From Solibaculum_A intestinale (GTDB lineage Bacteria; Bacillota; Clostridia; Oscillospirales; Acutalibacteraceae), in contig NZ_JBBMFD010000015.1 of assembly GCF_040096205.1 (NCBI RefSeq), positions 1 to 64,000 of the forward strand: a DNA stretch of 64,000 nt, in the 5' to 3' direction. Made by a program: the position numbers and the translations under genes. Shown in pieces: positions 25,545 to 34,838 of the stretch (positions are counted from its first letter, which is position 1; every line of letters starts with the position of its first letter). The notes beneath the pieces are model-generated. The model worked only from the letters and a program-made list of their open reading frames with translations, was not told the DNA's origin and made no database searches.

Positions 25545-26152
25545 TTACGCAAACATCTTCACACGCGGCTCGGCAGGCGCGAAAGACTTCTTTGCCGGTT
25601 CTGCCGGAAGCATGCCAAAAGGCATCTGCGCAAGCAGCGTCCGGCTTTCCGGGATGCCAAAGCGTGCCTTTACCCGCTCGTCGATGAGCGGGTTATCATG
25701 CTGCAGCGACGCGCCAAACCCTTCCGCCTCCAGCATGATCCAGACGAAAACCTGAAACATTCCGGCCGACTGCTGGGTCCAAACCGGGAAGTTCCCGAAG
25801 TTCTCCTAATACGAGGGATACGTTTGCGCAAATTCTTTTACCACCCCGTCGTCGTTGAAAAAAGAACCGTCCCATACCCAGCGGCGAAGGGCTCGAACTT
25901 TTTCCGGGTCGCGGGAAACTGCTTGAGCGCCACCCGCTCCTTTAACACTTCCAGCACAATCTCCCCCAGCGTCCTGTGGTGCCCGCCGAACAGGGCCGCT
26001 GCCCGGCCGCTTTGCATATGAAAGGAGGACGGGGTATGCAGCACCGCTTCCTTCACCAGTTCCACAATGCGTTCGTTGGGAACGCTGGTCTTATCCGAGA
26101 TGGTATAAACGCTCCGGCGGTTTCGAATCGCTTGTAAGAATTCCTGGATCAT
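25545..26152 (-). pseudogene. nitroreductase family pseudogene (frameshift plus stop)
   Basis: Two pieces of one FMN-dependent nitroreductase. The 5' part starts at ATG 26152 (MIQEFLQAIRNRRSVYTISD, good RBS) and runs to GYGTVLF; then the frame is lost at a T run (A6 on the plus strand, 25858-25863). Restoring one T gives FNDDGVVKEFAQTYPSY, which then meets TAG (25806-25808) before ENFGNFPVWTQQSAG and the normal C-terminus ending RVKMF. Two lesions indicate real decay rather than one sequencing error. Confidence 0.85.
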
Positions 26153-26472
26153 CTTGACGCCTCCCTTGCTTTTGGTAGCAAACGCAATTTCCCCGGAAAA
26201 CATCCTTCCAGCGCCGGCGCCGCTTCTCCCTTTTGCCGCCTGCAGGCCCGCTTTCTGCTTTTCCTACGGGAAAAGGGAAGAAAAACACGATAAAAATTCA
26301 CCGATGCAAAAAAGCAGTACAAACAGCTATATTTTTTTGCTTTCGTATTGTACATACATATGTTACGCTTGAATTAAAGCAAATCATCTAAAATTAATTA
26401 TGAAAGGGGTGTGTTTTTATTCTCTATTACGAGCACAAATTTCAGTTGTACAATTGAAAAGGAGAAAGAAAA
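26153..26472. other. divergent intergenic region before the GH43 gene
   Basis: About 320 bases between the nitroreductase pseudogene and the GH43 gene. The right half is AT-rich. No convincing -35/-10 pair was found for the GH43 gene, which may mean activator-dependent transcription. Confidence 0.5.
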
Positions 26473-29400
26473 ATGAAAGGAAAGAAAACACTCGGCATTC
26501 TTCTTGCGGCAGCAATGACATCCTGTTTATTGTTTCCCGGAGTTCCGGCGGGAGCTGCCGGACCGGTGATCACCGCCTCCATGAGCCAGCCGGCTTATGG
26601 GTTGGACACACCGGCTGTGGCAACGGTGGTCACCTCGGGCACGGTAGAAAAATGTTACCTGGCAAACGAATCCGGCATGGGCCTGGTTTCAGAACAAACT
26701 TGTAAAGACAACTCGGATGGTACCCGCACCTGGACCATTTCCCTGTCACTGGCCACCAAAGGTGTACGGACGCTCAAGGTGATGGCCGACGGGGCGGATA
26801 CCGGGGTTACCGTCTCCTTTTCTCTGGTGGAGCACTATGAGCCGCCCCACTCGGCGCCTGCCCTGCTTCGCGCCGAAGGGCCGCAAACAGGCTCGGTCAA
26901 CCAACCCTTCCCGGTGACGGTGATCACCAACGATGCGGTGGAATATGTGGCGTTATTCAATGAATCGGGCAGCGGCATGGTTTCCACCCGGGTCTTCTCA
27001 GACAATGGGGACGGCACCCGCACCTGGCTGCTGATGACAAGCCTCAGTACCCGGGGAAGCCGCAGCTTCTCGGTTAAAATTGCGGACGCCTCCAGGGTCT
27101 GGCAGGACACGGAGGCTGCCGTTTCCGTCCAACTCGGCGTGGACCAGGAGCCGCAATACGAAGCGGCACCGGCAAAAAGCCGCTCTTCTGTACACGACCC
27201 CTCCATCGTCCAGGACAAGGACACCGGGGAATACTACATCTTCGGCTCCAATCAGGGAGTCGCCAAGTCCTCCGACCTGATCAATTGGAGCACGGTGCGC
27301 TGCCAGCTTTACGGCGAGGACATAGCCTCCAATTTGGCCGGTTCTTTCGCTTGGGCCGGATATAAGGACGGAAGCACCAACGCCGGCAACGGGATGGCCC
27401 TGTGGGCGCCCGATGTGATTTACAATCCCCGGTACGAAAACGCAGACGGCAGCAAGGGCGCTTACATGATTTATTACCCCGTCTGTTCCAATCACAAGCG
27501 GGGCGCCATCGGCTATGCGGTGTCCCAAAGCATCACCGGCCCCTATCAGTACGGGGATACCATCCTTTACTCCGGCTTCACTCTCACCGGCGGGCCGGAC
27601 GAAGAAGGAACTACGGCAGACACCATCTGGACCCGAACCAACCTGCCTGAGCTGATCGAAAACGGTACCATCGAAGGGCTTCGGGACAGCTGGTTCAACG
27701 AAGACGGCAGCTACAACATTGTCGACCACGCCATGCCCATCGACCCGGCGGTTTTCTTCGATGAGGACGGGCGGCTGTGGATGGTCTACGGCGGCGCCAT
27801 GCTCATTGAGCTCGACCCCGCCACCGGCGCGGCCAAGTACCCCGGAAAGGACGGCAAAACCGAAGGCGGCAACGACATCGACCGTTATTTCGGCATCCGC
27901 ATCGCCGGCGGCTTCTATAAGGGCGGCGAAGGCGCGTACATCGAGTACGACCAGGAGAGCGGCTATTATTACCTCTATGTGACCTACGGACAGATCACGG
28001 AAGGATACAACCAGCGGCTCTTCCGCTCCAAGAACGTCACCGGCCCCTATCTGGACGCCAAGGGGCAAAACGCTGCTTTTGCAGACGATGCGGTAACACC
28101 CTCCGACTATGGCGTCAAAGTAATGGGCAACTACAAGTTCTCTGGAATGAGCCAAGGCTACAAGCACGGCGGACACAACTCCATCTATACCGACGGAAAC
28201 GGGCAGATGTACAACATCTATCACCAGCGCTTCGAACGGGGAAGCAACCACCAGGACCGCATCCACCAGCTGTTCCGCAATGAAGAGGGCTGGCCGGTGA
28301 TGGCGGTATATGAAAACGCCGGCGACGTCATCTCCGAAACCGGCTACGCCAGAGACGAAATTGTGGGATACTATGAGTTTGTCAACCACGGCACTCTTTC
28401 GAGCTCCGGTATGCTCGATACCTTCCTCATTCGCCTCAACGAAAACGGTTCCATCACCGGCGACCTGGAAGGACGCTGGAGCATGACCGACGGCACTTAT
28501 TATATGAGCGCCGCCATCAACGGCGTGACCTATAACGGCGTTTTCTTCAAGCAGCAGGACGAATCCGGCCTCAAGCGCCAGGTGATGACCTTCTCGGCCA
28601 TCGGGTCAAACAACGAAACCATCTGGGGCAGCCGGCTTACGCAAAGCGACCGGGACCTGGCCGCGGCTGAAAGCGCAGCGAATGCCCTGTCCCTTGCGCC
28701 AAGCGTGCACGCCGACCTGGCGCTGCGCACTGCCGGCGATTATGACACCCGCATTTTCTGGACCACCAGCGATGATTCCGTTTTGACTGCCAGCGGCGTG
28801 GTGCATCGCCAGACGGAGGACCGGCCCGTCACTTTAACGGCCTACGTGATGAAAAACGGGGCGGTGGCTGTGCGTACCTTTGACGTAACCGTGGAAGCCG
28901 CCCAAAGCGGCGTGCAGGCTTTTGACGGCAAGCCTCTTTACCAGTTCTCCTTCTCCAACACCGACGGGACCTTTACCAAAAACACCGGCTCCCTTTTGGG
29001 CGCGGGGCTGCTCACCGGCGACGGAACGGTGGTAACCGATTCGGACAAAGGCCTGGTGCTCTCCACTTCCGGCGCAGGAGCTCTTACTTTGCCCGGCGAC
29101 ACTCTTTCCGGCCTGACCGAGGGTTTCTCACTATGCTTCTGGGTTAAAACCGACGGCTCCTCCTCCCTCTTTGAAGCGGAGGGAGAAGGATTCTCCACGG
29201 TCATCGGCTCGGATCTGCGGGCAACCGTGCAGGCAAACGGCCAAACCATACGCACCGGGGAGGCTTCTCAGGCGCTGCCTGCGGGCGAATGGGCCTGCGT
29301 CACCTACAGCGTGGGGCGCACCGGCATGGACGTGTATCTCAACGGCAAACTGGTTTCCTCTGCGAAAGCGGATCTTTCTTTTGTCTTTGGAGACGGCAGG

Positions 29401-30012
29401 CTTAACCATCTCTGCGTAAAAGCAGGTGGCGGTTTTGGCGCGGCCCTTCTCGATGACGTGGCCGTCTATGCGCCCGCCCTGACCGCCGACCAGGCAAATG
29501 CCATGATCGACCCGGACATCGCCTGGCAGACCGATTGGCAGATCGACTTCGGTACCGAAACCTCCGCCGTCTGGGGCGGCTTTACCCAAATGACCGACCA
29601 GACCCTATACAAAAAGGTAGGGCTTTTGCAGGGATACGGTTTTAAAGGGCCGGTTCAGGCGGGAGTCACCCCCACCGGCGGCGCAAAAATCTGTGACTTT
29701 GTGTATGCAAAGGGCGGCGAGAAATACACCTTCCAGATGGACCTGCCAAACGGCACCTATCGGGTGTTCATGTACACTGGTGCCAAGGACGCCGTCAATA
29801 CCACCAACTTTTATTTCCAGGATCATGCAGACGACATACATACCCAGGTGACGCCGGAAGGGGTTGCGTCAGACAACTACGGCGGGCCCAACACCTACAC
29901 GGTTGAGGTTACCGACCAGCTGCTGACGGTCACCATTTGGGGCGACGCTTCCCTAGGGGCAGACGCGATCACCGGCCGGCTCAATTCCATTGAGATTACC
30001 CGGTTAAGCTGA
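26473..30012 (+). CDS. secreted multidomain glycoside hydrolase family 43 (arabinan-active type)
   Basis: An 1179-residue exported enzyme likely to cleave arabinan side chains of pectin. Signal peptide about 1-28. Then two copies of an about 90-residue module (31-118, 133-220) that I do not recognise. The five-bladed GH43 domain starts near 238 with HDPSIV (base Asp242) and includes ALWAPDV, IDPAVFFDEDGRLWMVYG and HGGHNS. A lipocalin-like GH43 accessory domain (about 634-718), an Ig-like domain (about 720-815), a LamG/concanavalin-like domain (about 825-1010) and a C-terminal domain resembling those of rhamnogalacturonan esterases follow. AAGGAG precedes ATG 26473. No dockerin or anchor is visible, so it is probably released. 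Confidence 0.88.
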   Translation: MKGKKTLGILLAAAMTSCLLFPGVPAGAAGPVITASMSQPAYGLDTPAVATVVTSGTVEKCYLANESGMGLVSEQTCKDNSDGTRTWTISLSLATKGVRTLKVMADGADTGVTVSFSLVEHYEPPHSAPALLRAEGPQTGSVNQPFPVTVITNDAVEYVALFNESGSGMVSTRVFSDNGDGTRTWLLMTSLSTRGSRSFSVKIADASRVWQDTEAAVSVQLGVDQEPQYEAAPAKSRSSVHDPSIVQDKDTGEYYIFGSNQGVAKSSDLINWSTVRCQLYGEDIASNLAGSFAWAGYKDGSTNAGNGMALWAPDVIYNPRYENADGSKGAYMIYYPVCSNHKRGAIGYAVSQSITGPYQYGDTILYSGFTLTGGPDEEGTTADTIWTRTNLPELIENGTIEGLRDSWFNEDGSYNIVDHAMPIDPAVFFDEDGRLWMVYGGAMLIELDPATGAAKYPGKDGKTEGGNDIDRYFGIRIAGGFYKGGEGAYIEYDQESGYYYLYVTYGQITEGYNQRLFRSKNVTGPYLDAKGQNAAFADDAVTPSDYGVKVMGNYKFSGMSQGYKHGGHNSIYTDGNGQMYNIYHQRFERGSNHQDRIHQLFRNEEGWPVMAVYENAGDVISETGYARDEIVGYYEFVNHGTLSSSGMLDTFLIRLNENGSITGDLEGRWSMTDGTYYMSAAINGVTYNGVFFKQQDESGLKRQVMTFSAIGSNNETIWGSRLTQSDRDLAAAESAANALSLAPSVHADLALRTAGDYDTRIFWTTSDDSVLTASGVVHRQTEDRPVTLTAYVMKNGAVAVRTFDVTVEAAQSGVQAFDGKPLYQFSFSNTDGTFTKNTGSLLGAGLLTGDGTVVTDSDKGLVLSTSGAGALTLPGDTLSGLTEGFSLCFWVKTDGSSSLFEAEGEGFSTVIGSDLRATVQANGQTIRTGEASQALPAGEWACVTYSVGRTGMDVYLNGKLVSSAKADLSFVFGDGRLNHLCVKAGGGFGAALLDDVAVYAPALTADQANAMIDPDIAWQTDWQIDFGTETSAVWGGFTQMTDQTLYKKVGLLQGYGFKGPVQAGVTPTGGAKICDFVYAKGGEKYTFQMDLPNGTYRVFMYTGAKDAVNTTNFYFQDHADDIHTQVTPEGVASDNYGGPNTYTVEVTDQLLTVTIWGDASLGADAITGRLNSIEITRLS
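26563..27132 (+). repeat. tandem about 90-aa module pair in the GH43 protein
   Basis: Residues 31-118 and 133-220 share the pattern LxNESGxGxVS, then DNxDGTRTW, then S(L)xTxGxR(T/S)(L/F)xVxxA. The same pair occurs at the C-terminus of the PL11 protein. Confidence 0.85.
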
Positions 30013-30037
30013 TTGCTCTTTCCTTAATCCAACCAAA

Positions 30038-30077
30038 AGAGAGGGCGGGAATATCCCCGCCCTCTCTACTTTTGTTT
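30038..30077 (+). terminator. intrinsic terminator after the GH43 gene
   Basis: AGAGAGGGCGGG (30038-30049) and CCCGCCCTCTCT (30056-30067) form a 12-bp stem followed by ACTTTTGTTTT. Confidence 0.88.
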
Positions 30078-30232
30078 TCCCTGTATCGCAGACCAACCTG
30101 CGTTCCTTCGCCTTTACCCGGTGAAAGGCCGTATGTCGGTGTCCTCCGGTCCGGCCGGTCAACGTGACGCCTCCCGTTTTGGACGTCATCTTAATACCGA
30201 GTTTTCTTTTTTCCTGCAGCGGCTTTCCCGTC

Positions 30233-31396
30233 TCATTTCGCCGCAGGTATTTTTCTCCGCTCTTCCTTGCCGCCGTGCAGCGCCCGGGAAGCGATCAGCG
30301 TGGTCACCGGGATCGCCAGGATTACCGCGATGCTGCCGGAAAGGCCGCGGATCACTTCCACCACCAGCAGATCCAGGTTGATCAGCGCAATGTAAGGCAG
30401 CGAATACATATAGTAAACCAGCAGGATATTCAAGCTGCTGCCGGTAAAGGCCAGAATGAGGGTGTTGGTCATGGTGCCCATAATGTCCTTGCCCACGTTC
30501 ATCCCCGAACGCCACAGCTGCTTCTGGGTCAGGGTTGGGTCGATGCTCTTCATCTCCGTCAGAGAGGACGCGATGGACATGGCCGTGTCCATCACCGCGC
30601 CAAGAGCGGCGATCAGAATGCCCGCAAAAAGCAGGTCTTTGACCCGCAGAGCGGTGGAATCGGAGATGAACAGCAAAAGCTCCGCTTCCGATTCGTTTAA
30701 GGTGGAGATATGGGAAAGGACGCCCGTGGCGTAGGCGATGACGCCGGCGAACATAGTGCATACGCTGCAGCTGACGGCGGCGATGACGGTCTTTTTACAA
30801 AAACCGTTGAGGGAAAGAAGGGTTACGGCGGTAGACAACACCACCACAACCACGGCGGCTAGAATGGGCTCCACGCCTTTGATGATCATAGGAAGGAACA
30901 AAAAGAGGACGCAGAGAATGGTAAAGGCCAGGGACGCGATGGATTTGAGTCCTTTCTTTCTTCCAAAAAGGAGCACCACCGCTAAAAACAGGGCCAGCAG
31001 GACATAGAGGTAGTTTTCCCGGCTGTAGTTGACGACGCTGGTGGTCACAAACCCGTCAAAGCTGGAGATGACAAGCTCGGTGCCTACACTGGCGGGCTTA
31101 TTATTGACGCGCTGGACGTAGTTGATGGCGGTGGTGCTGCGTCCGGAAAACTCGCCGGTGAGGATCTCCAGCTTGAGCCATTGCTTTCCGATCTGGATAA
31201 AATCATAATCCGGGTCGGGGCCCATGTCCTCTTTCTCCACCTCAATGACCCGGGCCTTTTCGTAAACAATGCCGTCCTGGTAGTCGCCGGGCTTCTGATA
31301 ATCAAGGGTGGTATTGAAAACGTAGAGAAACGCAAAAAAGCCGGCGAGGAACACAATCCAGGCAGCCGTGCCGATCTTTTTCTTGGGATTTTTCAT
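30233..31396 (-). CDS. YibE/F family multi-pass membrane protein
   Basis: A 387-residue membrane protein of the YibE/F family, function not established. One N-terminal helix (about 8-28) precedes an extracytoplasmic domain, then about seven hydrophobic segments with the family core IAALGAVMDTAMSIASSLTEM and GRDIMGTM-like GKDIMGTMTNTLILAF. Start ATG 31396; the RBS is modest. It is the third gene of a unit with a cohesin-dockerin metallophosphatase and a membrane-anchored cohesin, separated from the former by 111 nt with a strong hairpin. Its role there is unknown; transport or sensing are guesses. Confidence 0.85.
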   Translation of the reverse strand: MKNPKKKIGTAAWIVFLAGFFAFLYVFNTTLDYQKPGDYQDGIVYEKARVIEVEKEDMGPDPDYDFIQIGKQWLKLEILTGEFSGRSTTAINYVQRVNNKPASVGTELVISSFDGFVTTSVVNYSRENYLYVLLALFLAVVLLFGRKKGLKSIASLAFTILCVLFLFLPMIIKGVEPILAAVVVVVLSTAVTLLSLNGFCKKTVIAAVSCSVCTMFAGVIAYATGVLSHISTLNESEAELLLFISDSTALRVKDLLFAGILIAALGAVMDTAMSIASSLTEMKSIDPTLTQKQLWRSGMNVGKDIMGTMTNTLILAFTGSSLNILLVYYMYSLPYIALINLDLLVVEVIRGLSGSIAVILAIPVTTLIASRALHGGKEERRKIPAAK

Positions 31397-31436
31397 AAGG
31401 CGGACATCCTGTCTTTTTATTTGTTGCAACCAGGTG

Positions 31437-31468
31437 GGACCAGGGCGGCGGGAGGGCCGCCCTGGTCC
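31437..31468 (-). promoter_or_regulatory. 13-bp GC hairpin between phosphatase and YibE/F genes
   Basis: Perfect arms 31437-31449 and 31456-31468 with a 6-nt loop and no T run on the minus strand. It may protect the upstream message or lower expression of the distal gene. Confidence 0.6.
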
Positions 31469-31507
31469 TTGGCGAGGGGATGTGTAAGGAAGAATCGCGT
31501 AAGGGGG

Positions 31508-33496
31508 TTACGCGGCGAGATAGCTCTGAATCAGGATATAATCCTTGGTGTCAACCACACCGTCGCGGTCAATGTCGCAGCGGGTCTCGGTGGTGGACTG
31601 GTAGTAGGACAGAGCAATGGAGAAATCCGCCAGAGTTACTTTTCCGTCGCCATTGATGTCGGAAGCGGCGCGGTAGGAGTAGATTTCAGTGACCACCGTA
31701 TCCTCACCCATGTTGGGAGTAACGTCGACGGCGTCAAAGCTGCCGTCCTCGTTTGTAATCTTCTGGGCACTCTGGGCCTTCACCAGGGTGACGGTGGTGT
31801 CGCCCACGGGAGCGGTTTCCTTGAGCTTGAAGGTGAAGGTGGCCACGTTGGTTTTGCCTTCGTTGGTCACGGTATCGCTGGTACCGATGACGATACCGGC
31901 CTTGCCGTTTTCATCGGTGGTGTTGGAGAAAAGGGTGTTTTCCAGATTGCTCTGGGCAGAGACCAGTTCGAGCACGTTCTCGTCGTAGCTGATTTCAGCC
32001 TGGTAGGCGTTCACATCCTTGAGGTTCTCCATAGAAACGGTGTAGGAAACGGTATCGCCCTTTTCCACGACGCCCAGATCGGAGCCTTCGATGGAGGCCA
32101 CCTGCACGTCACGGGTCACGGTCAGGGTGTCGTAGAGGTATTTCTCGGTGGTGATGGTATCGGTGTTGGGGTCATACTTGAACATGTAGGTGTTGAGGGT
32201 GAAGGAATCCTGGGAGACTTCCATCTCCACAATGACCTGTTCCTTCTTCACGTCGCTGCCGGTGTCGGTGGAGTTCACGTCCAGGAAGGCGTAGTTGGGA
32301 AGGAGCGGGTCGCCATCGGAGACGGTATAATTCTTCTGGGAATACCATTTCAGGCCGCCGGCATGTCCGCCGACCATGTAGAGCGGCGCGTTTGCAGGCT
32401 TCTGGGTCTCACCGGCAGCATTGACCACCCGGTCGGCTTTCTGGCCGTCCTCGGTGACGAAGCCGCGGGAATACACATGGTCGTGGCCCTGGAGAACCAT
32501 ATCCACATCCAGCTGGGCGAAAATCGGGCACCAGAACTTTCTGGCCGCCATGACGTCGGAGTCGGTGATGTGGGAAGCGCCGGTGTAAAGAGACTTATGG
32601 AAGCCCACGATGGTCCACTGGCCCGCCGCCTTGGCCTCGGCCACCGCCTCGCGCAGCATCACTTCCTGCTGAGCTCTGGCGTCGGCATTGTTCTTAGCCT
32701 CTTCCAGGTTGAGCATGATGAACTTGGCGGGTCCGTAATCGAAGGTGTAAGCCACCTGACCCGCTTCAGCGGGAGCGTTGATGTGACTGTTGAGGGTATT
32801 GTTGTCATGATTGCCGCGGACCGCCGCGATGGTGTTGTTGGCGAACATGTCCTGGCCGCCGTTGGGGAACGCGCCGGAGTTGTTAAAGAGCATTTCCCAC
32901 TGGCTCTCGCTGGTGGCGGTGTCGGTGATGTCGCCGGCTAAGTAAACGAAATCCAGATCCGGGATCTTGTTTACCTCGGCAAGGGTAGCGCCCAGGGCCT
33001 TCGCATCGCTCTCTCTGGCGACTTGGGTGTCCGCCAGATAAGCGAACTTAAAGCTGTCAGTGCTGCCCTTGGCGGGAGCGGTCTTGAACTTACCCTCGTA
33101 GGTATCGGCGCCTTCGCCCACCGTGTAGGTATAGGTGGTGTCGGGTTCCAGGCCGGAAACCACAATCTTATGGAAGCACTTGTTTGCCTGTCCGAAGGCA
33201 GACTCGCCCACAAAGCTTTGGGTGGCGGTGTCCCCCTGCTTTTGCACCGTGATGACCGAGGGGCATTCCACGGCGGTGGTGTAGGTAACGTTTACCTGAG
33301 TGGAGGGATCGTCGCCCATATGGACGTTGAGCTGACGGGGCGTTTTGTCGGTAGCGCCTTCGGCAGCCGCGGCCACAATCGGCACAGGCTCGCTGGCGGC
33401 AGGCGCCGCGTAGGCCATAGACGTGGTGAACGCGCCCATCAGCAGGACGGACGCAGCCGCCAGGCTGATGGCTTTCTTCATGCTTTTCATCTTCAT
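31508..33496 (-). CDS. secreted purple-acid-phosphatase-like metallophosphatase with cohesin and dockerin
   Basis: A 662-residue exported protein. Signal peptide about 1-30 (SMAYA-AP); a purple acid phosphatase N-terminal, fibronectin III-like domain (about 53-140); a calcineurin-like metallophosphatase domain (about 147-400) with LADTQ, VYLAGDITD, VRGNHDNN, the His of VGFHKS and LQGHDHVYSR; a cohesin-like domain (about 465-600); and a C-terminal type I-like dockerin (613-662) with two Ca-binding repeats, DINGDGKVTLADF and DIDRDGVVDTKDY. Carrying both cohesin and dockerin, it could bind other subunits and polymerise. It begins 9 nt after the membrane-anchored cohesin gene. Substrate unknown; phosphomonoesters or phytate are plausible. 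Confidence 0.9.
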   Translation of the reverse strand: MKMKSMKKAISLAAASVLLMGAFTTSMAYAAPAASEPVPIVAAAAEGATDKTPRQLNVHMGDDPSTQVNVTYTTAVECPSVITVQKQGDTATQSFVGESAFGQANKCFHKIVVSGLEPDTTYTYTVGEGADTYEGKFKTAPAKGSTDSFKFAYLADTQVARESDAKALGATLAEVNKIPDLDFVYLAGDITDTATSESQWEMLFNNSGAFPNGGQDMFANNTIAAVRGNHDNNTLNSHINAPAEAGQVAYTFDYGPAKFIMLNLEEAKNNADARAQQEVMLREAVAEAKAAGQWTIVGFHKSLYTGASHITDSDVMAARKFWCPIFAQLDVDMVLQGHDHVYSRGFVTEDGQKADRVVNAAGETQKPANAPLYMVGGHAGGLKWYSQKNYTVSDGDPLLPNYAFLDVNSTDTGSDVKKEQVIVEMEVSQDSFTLNTYMFKYDPNTDTITTEKYLYDTLTVTRDVQVASIEGSDLGVVEKGDTVSYTVSMENLKDVNAYQAEISYDENVLELVSAQSNLENTLFSNTTDENGKAGIVIGTSDTVTNEGKTNVATFTFKLKETAPVGDTTVTLVKAQSAQKITNEDGSFDAVDVTPNMGEDTVVTEIYSYRAASDINGDGKVTLADFSIALSYYQSTTETRCDIDRDGVVDTKDYILIQSYLAA

Positions 33497-33505
33497 CTGG
33501 AAAAA

Positions 33506-34348
33506 CTACCTCTCTTTCTTACTCGCCGATTTTTTCGACTGTATGATCACACACACCAAAACCACATTCAGCGTAACGCTTGCAAGCAGGCCAATGAGCA
33601 GACCCATATTCACGCCGCTGGTGGAGGGGTTTGGGGTGGCATCACCCTGAGAAGGACTAGAGGAAAGCTGAGAGCTGTCCTCGTCCGGGTTGGAAACCGG
33701 CGGATTGGACGAAACAGAACCGGCCGGATCCGAAGAGGTCCCGCTCTGGGACGGGGCGGAGGAGCTGGACAAATTTCCGCTGCCCAGGCTTTCCGAAGGC
33801 GGCATCTGCCCGGAGCCAGAGGACGGCTCCGACGAGGAACCCGGTTTCGCGCCGTCGGGTGGGGTCAGCGGAGGCACCGGTGTTTCGTCCCCCTCCCGGT
33901 CTAGAAGTATCTGCTTTTGGGGCGTTAGGAGCGTTTCGTCCACCCCGCCGCCGCTAAGTTGGTAGACGCTTACGTATTGCAGGGCGACGGCGCTGTCCGT
34001 CTCCCCGGAGCAGGACAGGGTGACGACGGCATTCACCGGACCTTCAAAGGCATTGCTGCCGGAGAAAAAGCTGAACCAGGTAATCCCGCGCGCCTCGGTG
34101 GGCGCAGTAACCGAACCGGAGGCGTTTTCAAAGCGGACCGATTCCACCTTAACGCCGTCGGCGCATTGCAGGCCGAATTCCGCTCCGGCATAGGAGTCGC
34201 CGTTGTCCACCGTCAGGTTGATCTGAACCTGGGTCTGCCCCGCGCTTAGGGAAACCCGGTCGGGCGCGGTCACCGAAGCGGCAAACGCCTGAAACGGTAG
34301 ACACAGCACAAGCATCCCGCAAAGCAGGACGGCGATGCATTTTTTCAT
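33506..34348 (-). CDS. membrane-anchored cohesin-like scaffold protein
   Basis: A 280-residue surface protein. Signal peptide 1-23 (AFA-AS); a cohesin-like beta domain (about 25-155) with SLSAGQTQVQINLTVDNGD and ITWFSFFSG segments; a Pro/Ser/Gly-rich linker (about 160-245); and a C-terminal membrane helix (about 249-270) followed by a Lys-rich tail. The layout suits display of a dockerin-bearing partner at the cell surface, and the next gene encodes such a partner 9 nt downstream. The cohesin call rests on pattern, not on alignment. ATG 34348 has GGGAGGG upstream. Confidence 0.75.
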   Translation of the reverse strand: MKKCIAVLLCGMLVLCLPFQAFAASVTAPDRVSLSAGQTQVQINLTVDNGDSYAGAEFGLQCADGVKVESVRFENASGSVTAPTEARGITWFSFFSGSNAFEGPVNAVVTLSCSGETDSAVALQYVSVYQLSGGGVDETLLTPQKQILLDREGDETPVPPLTPPDGAKPGSSSEPSSGSGQMPPSESLGSGNLSSSSAPSQSGTSSDPAGSVSSNPPVSNPDEDSSQLSSSPSQGDATPNPSTSGVNMGLLIGLLASVTLNVVLVCVIIQSKKSASKKER

Positions 34349-34760
34349 CTGATTTATTCCCTCCCTTTTGACAGACTCAAGTGTATCCGGTTAACGTAAA
34401 GGAAAGACGGGCAGTGGATAAAAAACCAGGTAAAATCCGGATAAACTCTCATTTTTTCGGCCTTCTCTCCTGCTCAAGGCGCACATTTTTTACATGCGTC
34501 TTCTGCGCACAATCGCCAAACTTTCGTCAGAAGCGAAATTTGTGTTTGCGCCTGGAAAAGACGCTTCATTTTCAGCTCAAAGAAGACCTGGAGCGCAGCA
34601 AAACGAAATACCGCATTCTTGAGGAAACTGCACAGCCGGACGGTTCGGTGATTCTCAAACTGAACATGCAATATAGCCTTCTCCGGTCGGCGATTATCCC
34701 GACGACTGATTTGCCGATTTCTCTTTTGGCTGCTTTTCATCCAAACTCCTTATCACCAAA
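34349..34760. other. intergenic region with a possible decayed ORF
   Basis: No supported gene. Around 34545-34680 the plus strand has coding-like residues (HFQLKEDLERSKTKYRILE and PDGSVILKLN), and a +1 shift would end it at a TGA near 34707. There is no RBS. It may be a gene remnant. Confidence 0.3.
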
Positions 34761-34803
34761 AAGGCAGAGCCTGCGAAGGGAATTCCTTCGCAGGCTCTGC
34801 CTT
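34761..34803. terminator. bidirectional terminator after the carD-like gene
   Basis: 19-bp perfect arms (34761-34779 and 34785-34803) with a 5-nt loop, flanked by A and T runs. Confidence 0.9.
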
Positions 34804-34838
34804 TTTCTTCATCTTTCTATAACCCATTCCTTTTGCTA

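Noticed and set aside
26998..28389. A 463-codon minus-strand frame opposite the GH43 gene.
   Set aside because: Antisense shadow; the plus strand carries the GH43 catalytic motifs.
26473..30012. A dockerin or sortase signal on the GH43 protein that would join it to the cohesin locus.
   Set aside because: The C-terminus has no DxNxDG repeats and no LPxTG motif.
31181..32941. A 586-codon plus-strand frame opposite the metallophosphatase and YibE/F genes.
   Set aside because: Antisense shadow; the sense strand has clear catalytic motifs, dockerin repeats and RBS sites.
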